Notes under the pieces: generated by a model
The model's input: only the letters and a program-made list of their open reading frames with translations
What the model was told of the DNA's origin: nothing
Databases searched by the model: none
Part shown: in pieces, positions 16,954 through 25,176 of the stretch
How the letters are laid out: each line of letters begins with the position of its first letter
Position numbering within the stretch: the first letter of the stretch is position 1
From: Anaerovirgula multivorans
GTDB taxonomy: Bacteria; Bacillota; Clostridia; Peptostreptococcales; Natronincolaceae
Assembly: GCF_900188145.1 (NCBI RefSeq)
Contig: NZ_FZOJ01000019.1
Span: 1-64,000 of the forward strand
Direction: 5' to 3'
Length of the DNA: 64,000 bases
Position numbers and translations under genes: made by a program

Positions 16954-18237
16954 CTACCACAAGTTACCGTCTTCATCAAATGAAAATTCCTTAGGTTCTT
17001 CAAGAATTTCAATCCCTGGTATCGTTTTAGCCTTTTCCAGTAAAGATTCTGAAATATGAATATACTCTATATGTAGAGAATTTGGGATTCGAATAATGTC
17101 TGGTGATTCCTTATTTATGTCAACACAGGTTTTGATAGCTGCTTGAATTGCTTCTTTATCATTTTTTAGGATCATTGGAATTTTGATGTTTTTTACAATT
17201 TTAGCCGTTAAAGAATTAGGATAGGTTTTTTCTAGATCTGCCTTGTTAAATAGACGTCGTGTAACCATATGTGCCATTCCTAATCCATTGGCATTTCCGT
17301 GGGTTTCATCACTTAAATCTAATAAGACCACTCTCTGGGATTTAATACCACCGGAAGCATAAGGAGTTGGAAACTTGCCAGTAATATTAGGATCCATCCC
17401 ATCTCCAGAAAAGTTCTTACCGATTTTATCAACGATTAGGATATCGGTTTCCTCAATCAAAATATTTGGCATTAAAGCCTTTGATTCCAGTAATAGTGCT
17501 GGTTCTTTTTCTGGAATTTCTTCATTGGTTAAGGCAACAATCTTGCATGTTTCATCAAAAGGATTTTCAATTAACCCTACACCAAAAAGAACATTTGAAT
17601 TCTTTAAAATGGCATTCCCGAAAAGAGGTACTAGCTTTGCTAAGTGTTTGATCCCTATTTCGTGGCAGGTCTCTGCCCCTTTTTGTTTTCCTAGACCAAT
17701 GGTCATCATTTTCATGATTCCTGACTCATATGGACCCCGGAAGGCTGGATGTGTTTTAATACGGTTGACAACAATAATACCATCTGCTTCAGCAGCATAT
17801 TTGTCAATAAACACTGGATATTGCTCCGGAAATTGTGTTTCATCGGTAAAACCGATTTGTGTAGTTTCCATAGTGGCTTTAATCGGACACCCACAAAATT
17901 CTTCTGTAATACCAAAGCTTTCAAGTACTTCTACCTGACCTTCAGCAGTAGCACCTCCATGACTTCCCATAGCTGGGATAATAAAGGGATGTGCCCCTTG
18001 CTCCTTTACAAATATTACAATTTCCTTTAAGATCAGAGCGATATTTGCAACACCCCTGCTCCCTCCAGTTATGGCTATACTCATTCCTGGCTTGATTGTA
18101 CTTCTAATCTTATCCTTTAAAAGCTCAACCTTTAGAGCTTCTGGAATATCATCAATTTTTTTTCTAGGAAAGGTTTGTCTGATCCTCGCCATTTTAGGCA
18201 ATTTGACATCCTTCAACAACTCACTTACAACTCCCAT
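16954..18237 (-). CDS. LarA-superfamily NPN-dependent epimerase/racemase homologue
   Basis: The product is about 427 residues. The DUF2088 N-terminal domain contains AITGGSRGVANI near 55 and IPAMGSHGGATAEGQ near 85. The second domain has NRIKTHPAFRG, MKMMTIGLGKQKGAETCHEIG and SGDGMDPNITG. The pattern His, then Lys 13 residues later, then His 16 residues further recalls the nickel ligands and NPN-bound Lys of lactate racemase. Characterised members of this superfamily include lactate and malate racemases and D-gluconate 2-epimerases. Next to uxuA/uxuB a gluconate-mannonate type 2-epimerase is the likely role; this is inference. The start at 18237 follows GGAGG by five bases, in preference to GTG 18291. 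Confidence 0.8.
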   Translation of the reverse strand: MGVVSELLKDVKLPKMARIRQTFPRKKIDDIPEALKVELLKDKIRSTIKPGMSIAITGGSRGVANIALILKEIVIFVKEQGAHPFIIPAMGSHGGATAEGQVEVLESFGITEEFCGCPIKATMETTQIGFTDETQFPEQYPVFIDKYAAEADGIIVVNRIKTHPAFRGPYESGIMKMMTIGLGKQKGAETCHEIGIKHLAKLVPLFGNAILKNSNVLFGVGLIENPFDETCKIVALTNEEIPEKEPALLLESKALMPNILIEETDILIVDKIGKNFSGDGMDPNITGKFPTPYASGGIKSQRVVLLDLSDETHGNANGLGMAHMVTRRLFNKADLEKTYPNSLTAKIVKNIKIPMILKNDKEAIQAAIKTCVDINKESPDIIRIPNSLHIEYIHISESLLEKAKTIPGIEILEEPKEFSFDEDGNLW

Positions 18238-18357
18238 TTTAGCCTCCATTCTGTTATTAACATGATGATGTTTATGAAAAGTAAAACTCACCTTAAGGGT
18301 TAATAACTTGTGTTCTTTTCTATATCCTTCTTAGTTTTTTTCTGTTCAAATGAGATA

Positions 18358-19377
18358 CTAATCAAATTTCAATATAACTTTGTAAGTCTCAATTGGATTG
18401 TTTTCTACTTGTTCTATGGCTTTCATAATATCTGAAAAGTTATATACATTTGATATCAACATTTTAGGATCGATTTCCCTGTTGTTAAACCATTCAATCA
18501 CTTCTGGAAATTTATTACTATGAAGTCTTGATCCTTTTACGTCTAGCTCTTTCTTTGTGATTTCAAGCTGAGCGATTTTGGAAGGTGTATCTGTGAAACC
18601 GAGAAGAATCACTCTTCCAGCTGAAGCAGCCAGCTTTACTGCTTGCTCAAAGGTTTGTGGAATACACACAGCATCAATAATAACTGGTACCCCTAATCCA
18701 TTGGTTTCGTCCATAATGATTTTATCTACATCTTCCTTAGAAGGATTGATGACCATATCAACGCCGATTTTTTGAGCTAGTTCAAGTCTCGAATCCACTA
18801 AGTCTGAAATAATACATTTAGCGCCGATCCTTTTAACAACCTGCGCTGCACAAAGTCCTGCAGGACCTGCGCCCATTATAAATACAGTGTCTCTTTCTGT
18901 TATTTCTCCACGGGAAGCAATTTGTGCGGCTATTGTAAAGGGCTCAATCATAATTGCCTCTTCCCAACTTAGATCCTTTGAAATTTTATGAACACCATTT
19001 TCTGGTAACACAATATATTCTTGGTATCCTCCATCTTCATGGACCCCACGTACCTTTAGATAAGAACATACATTAGGTCTCCCAATAGAGCATGGGTAAC
19101 ACTCTCCACATCCAATAACCGGATCCATGATCACATGATCCCCGACAACAAGTTTTGTTGCTTTTGTTCCAACTTCTACTACTTCTCCTACAACCTCATG
19201 ACCTATCACCCTAGGATAAGTTGCTACTGGAGAGGTACCATGATAGATGTGGATATCAGAACCACATATTCCAGCAGCCTTTACTTTAATTAAAACTTCA
19301 TCATCACTTTTAATCTTAGGCATTGGCACTTCACATATTTCTAGATTCCCTGGAGAAATTATTTTTGCTGCTTTCAC
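18358..19377 (-). CDS. Zinc-dependent medium-chain alcohol dehydrogenase (sugar acid/polyol type)
   Basis: The product is about 339 residues. Catalytic-zinc ligands appear in AAGICGSDIHIY and GHEVVGEVVEVG, and a structural-zinc loop has four Cys (GCGECYPCSIGRPNVC). The cofactor site is MGAGPAGLCAAQVVKR near 170. The closest recognised relatives are sorbitol/threonine dehydrogenases and the YjmD/RspB-type enzymes of hexuronate loci that oxidise L-gulonate, L-galactonate or L-idonate at C5. The start is GTG 19377, eight bases after AGGAGG. It is the first gene of the operon behind the operator-promoter region. Confidence 0.85.
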   Translation of the reverse strand: MKAAKIISPGNLEICEVPMPKIKSDDEVLIKVKAAGICGSDIHIYHGTSPVATYPRVIGHEVVGEVVEVGTKATKLVVGDHVIMDPVIGCGECYPCSIGRPNVCSYLKVRGVHEDGGYQEYIVLPENGVHKISKDLSWEEAIMIEPFTIAAQIASRGEITERDTVFIMGAGPAGLCAAQVVKRIGAKCIISDLVDSRLELAQKIGVDMVINPSKEDVDKIIMDETNGLGVPVIIDAVCIPQTFEQAVKLAASAGRVILLGFTDTPSKIAQLEITKKELDVKGSRLHSNKFPEVIEWFNNREIDPKMLISNVYNFSDIMKAIEQVENNPIETYKVILKFD

Positions 19378-19550
19378 CCAAAACACCTCCTAGTCGATTT
19401 TATGTTTCCATAATTGAGTCGAAATTGAATTTCCTCCATTACCTTGTTCTACAAAATGACTATCCTTTGCTTTTTCTTTTGAACAACAGGCACCCTTTTG
19501 TCCAAGGTTATATAAAAGCTAAATACTATTAGTGAAAATTTATTTCGTTA

Positions 19551-19573
19551 CAAAATTTGTAATACAAATTTTG
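19551..19573. promoter_or_regulatory. GntR/FadR-type operator O1
   Basis: CAAAATTTGT (19551-19560) and ACAAATTTTG (19564-19573) form a perfect ten-base inverted repeat with a three-base centre. The core TTGTAATACAA fits the TNGTnnnACNA operator pattern of FadR-subfamily GntR regulators. It lies immediately downstream of the -10 box on the minus strand, where binding would block transcription. Confidence 0.75.
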
Positions 19574-19582
19574 CTTGTTTTT

Positions 19583-19611
19583 ATTATAAATTATCGAAAT
19601 TCGTCTGTCAA
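19583..19611 (-). promoter_or_regulatory. Sigma-A promoter of the sugar-acid operon
   Basis: On the minus strand TTGACA (19611-19606) and TATAAT (19588-19583) are separated by exactly 17 bases, a consensus match. The expected transcript start is near 19576, about 200 bases before the dehydrogenase start codon. Confidence 0.85.
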
Positions 19612-19659
19612 TACATTTTATGTAATCGTTTTTATAGTTTTTTATGATTTTCTCTTTTT

Positions 19660-19674
19660 ATTTGTATTACAAAT
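19660..19674. promoter_or_regulatory. GntR/FadR-type operator O2
   Basis: ATTTGTATTACAAAT is a second palindrome with the same arms as O1 and core TTGTATTACAA. It lies about 85-100 bases upstream of the operon transcript start, allowing a two-site repression loop with O1. Confidence 0.7.
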
Positions 19675-19680
19675 TTCAAT

Positions 19681-19718
19681 AAAAAAAGTGGTTTCAGCTA
19701 AATACATAGCAAACCACT
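19681..19718 (-). terminator. Terminator of the GntR regulator gene
   Basis: On the minus strand AGTGGTTT pairs with AAACCACT across a 16-base loop, followed by TTTTTTT. It separates the regulator transcript from the operon promoter. Confidence 0.85.
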
Positions 19719-19747
19719 CTAAGTTTCTACACATTATTTTTTTGTCA

Positions 19748-20419
19748 TTAATAATCAAGTCTTCCCATATCACTTATGGCTCTTAAAATATGCTTTTCAA
19801 TAAAATGCTCAGCAAGCTTACTGTTTCGTTCTTCTATTGCTATATAGATATTTTTATGTTCTTTAATACTGGTTGAGATTCCTAAAATATTATTTAAAGT
19901 CATCTGATGTTTTCTCATAATATGGCGTAGCATTTCATTAATTTTTACATTAATAGGGTTTTTACTACCTCGGGCAATTTCCATATGGAATTCAAGATCA
20001 GCCTCAACAAACTCACTGCTTCTGCCAATGTTTTTTTCCATTACATCAAGATAACTTCTCAAATTTCTCAAATTTTCTTCATCTCTATTCTCTGCACAAA
20101 GTTTAGCACTCCCAATTTCAATGATGCTTCTAAATTTGAGAATATCAATAATTTTTTCCTCTCGAAATATAACAAAAGGTAATAGGGGATCTAAAAAGAT
20201 TGAAGGATCAGGTTGATTTACATATGTTCCTCCTCCTCGTACTTTTCTTAGAATGCCTAAGGCAACTAGCCTTTCCATCGCTTCCCTTACAGACACTCTA
20301 CTGGTATTCCATATCTTACACATTTCATTCTCTGTTGGCAGCTTATCTCCAGGATTTAATTTTCCTACTATGATTTGATTTTTTATATTTGAATATATTT
20401 CATCACTTATACTACTCAA
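19748..20419 (-). CDS. GntR family regulator, FadR/FCD subfamily
   Basis: The 223-residue product has an N-terminal winged helix (LPTENEMCKIWNTSRVSVRE, then ALGILRKVRGGGTYV) and a C-terminal FCD ligand domain (about 90-220) with conserved Asp and His residues in EADLEFHMEIARG and HIMRKHQ, a usual metal site. It is the likely repressor of the neighbouring sugar-acid operon, released by a uronate or aldonate intermediate. The start is TTG behind AAAGG. Two operators of the expected type lie downstream at 19551-19573 and 19660-19674. Confidence 0.9.
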   Translation of the reverse strand: MSSISDEIYSNIKNQIIVGKLNPGDKLPTENEMCKIWNTSRVSVREAMERLVALGILRKVRGGGTYVNQPDPSIFLDPLLPFVIFREEKIIDILKFRSIIEIGSAKLCAENRDEENLRNLRSYLDVMEKNIGRSSEFVEADLEFHMEIARGSKNPINVKINEMLRHIMRKHQMTLNNILGISTSIKEHKNIYIAIEERNSKLAEHFIEKHILRAISDMGRLDY

Positions 20420-20456
20420 TTTTTTATATCCTTTCCAAATTTTTATTTGATAATTT

Positions 20457-20485
20457 AATATAGCATATTAAATATTTTTTGTAAA
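20457..20485 (-). promoter_or_regulatory. Putative promoter of the GntR gene
   Basis: On the minus strand TTTACA (20485-20480) and TATATT (20462-20457) are 17 bases apart. The -10 box lies within a short palindrome, TTTAATA/TATTAAA at 20454-20472. Confidence 0.55.
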
Positions 20486-20703
20486 ACAGTTTATTTCATC
20501 TATTTATCCTACGATTTATATATCCTATTATATTTTTTCATAGCATTAAAAAATATCTCTATATTCCTTTTTATAAAGAAATCACCAGTTATTTTACAAT
20601 TCTCTATCAAACCTAGGGCCGACATTGAGTTTACCATAAAGAGTAAAACCCGTTTAAGATTTAATTTTATTCATAATATAGTTTTTTATACACTTCTTTC
20701 CTT

Positions 20704-20975
20704 TTAAAAATGATATGGCAAAACAAGGGTTAGGATAAATTCACAGCCTTCATTTTCTTTACTGTTGCAGGTACTATCACCACCAACAAGTTTGTTTAAG
20801 GTTTTATCATCTTCTACCGCCAATATTGAAAACATAATATCTCTACTTAATTTCGCAAGAAAATCTGTACAGTTTCTTCCTTTTCAAAAAAACACGCATA
20901 CTCCAATGTGTTCTTCTAATAAGATACCATTTTCCCTTAACTTCTTATGTGCTAAATTCAATTACACTTTGTAGA
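20704..20975 (-). pseudogene. Degenerate coding remnant of unknown family
   Basis: On the minus strand a coding-like stretch reads LNLAHKKLRENGILLEEHIG, then, after an in-frame stop or frame change, ILAVEDDKTLNKLVGGDS and ends CEFILTLVLPYHF at 20704. No start codon or ribosome binding site is present. I do not recognise the family. The rest of 20486-21019 shows nothing else. Confidence 0.35.
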
Positions 20976-21019
20976 TGGCAAGGTGCCAAATTTTTAGATA
21001 TTTGAGTTCTGAAACCCTT

Positions 21020-22197
21020 CTAAACCCTTGTTAGTAGAGCGACAGTTTCCACATGTCTGGAGTTGATAGTGTCAACAAAATCAGGTTGGAATAGCGCTTG
21101 CTCTCTAAAAAACCATCCCCCTCGGGGGATGGTTCTCATTTTACTATACATTGCTTCATCTATTTTATAGGCCATCTCACTTACTGGGATATATGCCTTT
21201 GCTTGAATTTCTTTTGTTTTATCTAGTATTGGTTTTCTAAAATAGGCTTTATCACCATATACTTCCTGAAGTTTTAATCCTGCCTTCTTTGTTAATTCTA
21301 TTAATTCATCAAATCTTGTTCCATCTACATATGCACCATTAGCTACCGTAATATCTGTGATGAACCTTTCATCGGTTGTAATAATGTATTCATTTTTATA
21401 GCCAAAGAAGTGCTCTGTTTTACTCTTATGACCAACTCTTGCATCCTGATCAACAATTGATCCGACTCCTCTTTGTTCTATGAATTTAGGGTCTTGTAGA
21501 ATTTCTTTAGCATTTTCTACAACTTTGTGGGTTTTGGTGTGTTCTTGAGGATTAGTTATATTTTCAACTTTATTTATTTCTGCTTCTAGATAATTTTTCA
21601 TAACTTTCTTTGCTTCTTCATTGTCTGTTATTTCTTTGTAATCTGGGATATCTTGATTTATATTTGGGGGGAGTGTACCAATCTCCTTTTCGTAAGTTTT
21701 AAAAATTTTCTTTGCTAGTCGCTTCGTTACTCTTTCCGGAATAGCTTTAAAAGTATTAGCTTGTGTATGGGTTGCATCTATACTTATACCTATATCTTTT
21801 ATAATTCCTTTTTCAACGCATTGTTTTACAATCTCAACAATTACCTCGTCTAAAGTTATATCCTCTAATCTATATACTCTAAACTTTGAAAACTAGGATT
21901 AGGTAAAGTCTCATCAGGATTTATCTTAAGAAACCACATGTATGCTAGGTTCAAGGAGGCTTCTTCTATCACTCTTTCATCCGATAAGTTATACAGGTAT
22001 TGTAATACAAGGATTCTTATCATAAGTTCTGGATCTTTAGCTGGTCTACCATAATATTTGTTGTAAGAGGCCTCTAGCAATTTTGTTACAAAGCTAAAAT
22101 CAACAGCCTTATTTATTAATTTCAGCGTATGATTTTCTGGTATTTTATTGTATAATATTGAGTAGATGCTTAATTGATTATTTTGGTCTTTAAGCAT
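21020..22197 (-). pseudogene. IS1182-type transposase, frameshifted and C-terminally truncated
   Basis: The N-terminal part (22197-21865) has the typical KYYGRPAKDPELMIRILVLQ and LNLAYMWFLKINPDETLPNP. A small frameshift near 21890 moves the frame to SKFRVYRLEDITLDEVIVEI, then GISIDATHTQANT and the DDE-domain block VGHKSKTEHFFGYKNEYIIT. The frame continues to DEAMYS and then joins unrelated sequence that contains a terminator hairpin and ends HVETVALLTRV, like the C-terminus of RlmD-type methyltransferases. Normal members have about 450-500 residues, so the last third is lost. No intact terminal repeats were identified. Confidence 0.85.
21107..21136 (-). terminator. Terminator hairpin inside the transposase remnant junction
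   Basis: AACCATCCCC (21111-21120) pairs with GGGGATGGTT (21125-21134), followed on the minus strand by TTTTTT. It lies exactly where the transposase frame changes to foreign sequence, suggesting insertion or deletion at a terminator. Confidence 0.7.
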
Positions 22198-22329
22198 TGA
22201 AATTTCTCCTTTTCGTTAAGGTTTCTAGTCAATTCCATTATACCAAATTAAGGAGGATTTTTCTTTGCTTATTTATATTGAAATTTGTTCTTTTTTACAT
22301 TTATTTACAGTGTTTTTCAGTGGTCTCGA

Positions 22330-22458
22330 ACAGGGACTTGTCTGTTATGCCTTTTCAACCATATACTTGCTTACCCCCCTATTACTCTCACAAGCTGTTT
22401 ATTTTCGTACGACAAGTCCCTGTCCCCTCGTCTTGATTTGTCCCCTCGTCTTGATTAA
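22330..22458. repeat. REP-like palindromic repeat, copy 1
   Basis: ACAGGGACTTGTC (22330-22342) is a perfect 13-base inverted repeat of GACAAGTCCCTGT (22411-22423). The interior TGTTATGCCTTTTCAACCAT and CTCTCACAAGCTGTT is shared with copy 2 at 24625-24744. The right end carries a tandem duplication of TGTCCCCTCGTCTTGATT. The rest of 22198-22573 contains only the 5' region of the transposase remnant and of plsC. Confidence 0.85.
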
Positions 22459-22609
22459 TGGAAATTCTATGTTTGCATCTTTTCTACAAAATGAAAATCT
22501 CTAAAAAGATAAAATAGATGGATAAATACAAATAATTATCACAAACTTTTAATTTTAAAACAACTATGATAGGATGAAAAAGTATCATAAAATAAGAGGG
22601 GGCTATATT

Positions 22610-23329
22610 GTGCGTACACTAATCTGGATGATATATTTTTGGCTTTATGCAATTGCTAGTATTATTTATTATCCTAAAATAAACTATTATGTAAAAAAAG
22701 GTCTTATTCAAGAAAGAAGAGAATTTGCCCATAAATTTACTGCCAATTGGGCCAGATCTTTAATTGCACTTTCAGGTAGTAAAATAGAAGTAACTGGTAT
22801 TGAAAATATTCCCTCAGAGGGAGCCGTCCTATTCGCCAGTAACCATCAGGGTAATTTTGATATCCCCATTCTAATGGGATATCTCCAAAGACCTATCGGC
22901 TTTATTGCTAAAATAGAGCTAAAAAAAATGCCCATCATTAGTAGATGGATGAAGGTCATAGACTGTGTTTTTATAGATCGTAAGGATATTAGACAATCAC
23001 TTAGGGTAATGACTCAAGCTATTGATATTCTAAAATCTGGTCAATCCATGGTAATCTTTCCAGAGGGGAGCCGCAGTATGGGTAACGAGATGACACCCTT
23101 TAAACCAGGAAGCTTAAAGATTGCTGCACGTAGTAATACTCCAATTATTCCTATAACCATTATTGGTTCCTATAAAATGATGGAAAGTAATAATAATCGG
23201 ATACAACCTGCCCATGTCAAAGTAATTATTTCTCCTGCAATTAATCCTTATCAGACGGAAAAAACCAGTGACCTAACAGTAACGATTCACAATATAATTA
23301 AGGAAAATTTAATAAAGTATACTCATTAA
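22610..23329 (+). CDS. plsC: 1-acyl-sn-glycerol-3-phosphate acyltransferase
   Basis: The product is about 239 residues with an N-terminal membrane segment (about 1-20). The acyltransferase motifs are clear: NHQGNFDIP (the NHx4D box), FIAKIELKKMP, VFIDRKD and FPEGSRS. It adds the second acyl chain to lysophosphatidic acid in phospholipid synthesis. The GTG at 22610 is preferred because AGAGGGGG lies seven bases upstream; the in-frame ATG at 22574 has no site. The gene is transcribed alone and is followed by a hairpin at 23385-23428. Confidence 0.92.
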   Translation: MRTLIWMIYFWLYAIASIIYYPKINYYVKKGLIQERREFAHKFTANWARSLIALSGSKIEVTGIENIPSEGAVLFASNHQGNFDIPILMGYLQRPIGFIAKIELKKMPIISRWMKVIDCVFIDRKDIRQSLRVMTQAIDILKSGQSMVIFPEGSRSMGNEMTPFKPGSLKIAARSNTPIIPITIIGSYKMMESNNNRIQPAHVKVIISPAINPYQTEKTSDLTVTIHNIIKENLIKYTH

Positions 23330-23384
23330 ATCATAGTTTATGACCTGTGAGTGGAATTATGATGAATCTCTGATTTCAAAATAC

Positions 23385-23428
23385 AGAAGAAAGCCTTGCT
23401 ACGTTTTACGGTAGCAAAGCTTTCTTCT
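23385..23428 (+). terminator. Hairpin downstream of plsC
   Basis: AGAAGAAAGC-TTGCTAC pairs with GGTAGCAA-GCTTTCTTCT. The stem is strong but the T tract is short, so efficiency is uncertain. Confidence 0.65.
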
Positions 23429-23679
23429 AAGGTGTTTACTATGAGCAGAATGTAACCACGGAAAAATGTGATGATTATGACGGAGAAAGGTGGGTTGTTT
23501 TAGGGGATGTATAAAGTTCTTAAAAATTATGTGTATTAATGGTCTTGAGTATAGTAAAATAAATAAAACACATTACGCAGACATCAGAAAATATTTTGAA
23601 AACGAAGATGTGAAATTTTGCGTGAGTAAGGTTAATTTATATAACACACGGATAACCAGGAATTTGAAGGAGGACTTTT

Positions 23680-24570
23680 ATGATAGAAGTAATGTTTGGT
23701 GAGAGTGAAGGCGGAGCCATGAAAATGGCAAAGAATTATCAAAAACCTGATTTTAATAATGGAACAACAGCATGGTTTGGAAAAAAACCAACCAAAGATG
23801 AGTTTGATAAAATGTTTGACGGGAAGGCGGTAGGTGGTAATTCCTCAGAAGTGCTTTGTATTCCTTTTATGCTGGATATTGGAGATATTAATGTTCCGAT
23901 TGAAAGTGAGTATAGAAAAAAACTTATTTTGGATATGTATACCATAAATGGATGGGATGATAAAAGTACCTTAGAAGATTTAGAGAAGGCATGGAAAAAA
24001 TATTTAGATGAAATAGGGCGTTTGAAAAATTATGCAGCCCAAGGAAAAAATATTCGTTTATGGTATAGTGATGCCCCATATTCTATGTGCGGATTTTATT
24101 ATGTGTGTAATCTTTTGAGAGAATATGGTTGCAAGGTATCTGCTATAAAATTACCACAGTATATGCAGATTTCGGATAATGAAATACAATTTTATACATC
24201 TTGGGGAGAAATAGATGCAGGAAAGTTTTATAAATTTCTTCCTTTAGAGAAAGAGTTATCTAGTTGTGAAATGCGCTCTTTTGTACTTGATTGGGTTGAA
24301 TTAAAAGAAGAAAAAAGTAATTTGCGAGCTGTTGTAAATGGTAAAGTGATTGGTGTTCCAGAAGATTTCTATGACCATATTATTAGAAAAGAGATTCCGG
24401 ATGGCGAGTTTATTATGGCACGTCTGATTGGAAATATTTTAGGGAAACATCCTCTTGGAATTGGCGACTGGTGGTATGCTAAAAGAATTAATAAGATGAT
24501 AGAACAAGGTGAACTAGTGGTAGTACAAAAACAGAAAGAAATATATCGCCAAGTACTTAAAAAGGTGTAA
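23680..24570 (+). CDS. DUF1835/DUF3658 domain protein
   Basis: The 296-residue product begins MIEVMFGESEGGAMKMAKN, the DUF1835 N-terminal signature, and ends with a helical DUF3658-like domain (MARLIGNILGKHPLGIGDWW near 248). The middle contains IRLWYSDAPYSMCGFYYVC near 125. Biochemical function of the family is unknown. The start follows GGAGG by six bases. The 250 bases upstream contain short open coding-like remnants but no clear gene. Confidence 0.8.
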   Translation: MIEVMFGESEGGAMKMAKNYQKPDFNNGTTAWFGKKPTKDEFDKMFDGKAVGGNSSEVLCIPFMLDIGDINVPIESEYRKKLILDMYTINGWDDKSTLEDLEKAWKKYLDEIGRLKNYAAQGKNIRLWYSDAPYSMCGFYYVCNLLREYGCKVSAIKLPQYMQISDNEIQFYTSWGEIDAGKFYKFLPLEKELSSCEMRSFVLDWVELKEEKSNLRAVVNGKVIGVPEDFYDHIIRKEIPDGEFIMARLIGNILGKHPLGIGDWWYAKRINKMIEQGELVVVQKQKEIYRQVLKKV

Positions 24571-24624
24571 AGGTTACTTACAAATTTCAATTTGTTGGAA
24601 AGTTTATGAACATAATCTCACATT

Positions 24625-24744
24625 AGACAAGGCAGACAAAGGGACAGGAGTTTGTCTGTTATGCCTTTTCAACCATAAACTTACTTACCCCTGTTACTCT
24701 CACAAGCTGTTATCTTTGTAAGACAAGTCCCTGTCCCCTTGTCT
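24625..24744. repeat. REP-like palindromic repeat, copy 2
   Basis: AGACAAGG at 24625 pairs with CCTTGTCT at the right end, and GGGACAGGAGTTTGTC with GACAAGTCCCTGTCCCC inside it. The interior TGTTATGCCTTTTCAACCAT is the same as in copy 1 at 22330-22458. It lies just 3' of the small cupin gene and may act as a bidirectional terminator. Confidence 0.85.
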
Positions 24745-24754
24745 TCAAATTACC

Positions 24755-25087
24755 CTATTTTTTTGAATATCTACCTTTTTCATTAAAAAATGTAATATCA
24801 GCATATCCTGCGAAAATCTTACCAAAGTGTTTAACACCTGATGGAATATAATACCTATCTCCTTTTACAAAAGTATTCTTTGCCCCATCAATAGTTAATT
24901 CAATTTTACCTTCAAGGACTATACCATATTGACTTTCATGTTCATGCTCTGGCAAATCAACATCTTTTTCAAATTCCATAAATATAATCTGGTGCTGATC
25001 TCCTTGGGATAAAAATGCAGTGATTCCATCTAGTGGGATATCAGCTTCTGGTAAATTTTTAATTACTTCTGGAAAAATCTTAGACAT
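24755..25087 (-). CDS. Small single-domain cupin protein
   Basis: The product is about 110 residues and is a minimal cupin_2 barrel: LPEHEHESQYGIVLEGKIEL near 49 and YYIPSGVKHFGKIFAG near 80 give the usual His/Glu metal-site pattern. The start at 25087 lies nine bases after GAAGGAG; the longer frame from 25108 would swallow this site. The substrate is unknown. It is the gene downstream of the sigma factor, 90 bases away and co-oriented. Confidence 0.8.
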   Translation of the reverse strand: MSKIFPEVIKNLPEADIPLDGITAFLSQGDQHQIIFMEFEKDVDLPEHEHESQYGIVLEGKIELTIDGAKNTFVKGDRYYIPSGVKHFGKIFAGYADITFFNEKGRYSKK

Positions 25088-25176
25088 ATTATACAGCTCC
25101 TTCAACAATGATTTATTTTGTCCTACAATATATAAGATGCAAAAAATAAGTCAAAGTTGTGTTTTTACACTAATTT

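Noticed and set aside
17375..17938. Plus-strand frame of 187 codons over the LarA-like gene
   Set aside because: It is a shadow of the conserved minus-strand gene, with no ribosome binding site.
20765..20974. Plus-strand frame of 69 codons
   Set aside because: It is antisense to the coding-like minus-strand remnant and has no supporting start signal.
22197..22504. Two plus-strand frames crossing the REP-like repeat
   Set aside because: They consist largely of the palindromic repeat; the translations are low quality and lack start signals.
23490..23702. A 70-codon GTG frame upstream of the DUF1835 gene
   Set aside because: It overlaps the good start and ribosome binding site of the DUF1835 gene, has only a weak site of its own and resembles no family.
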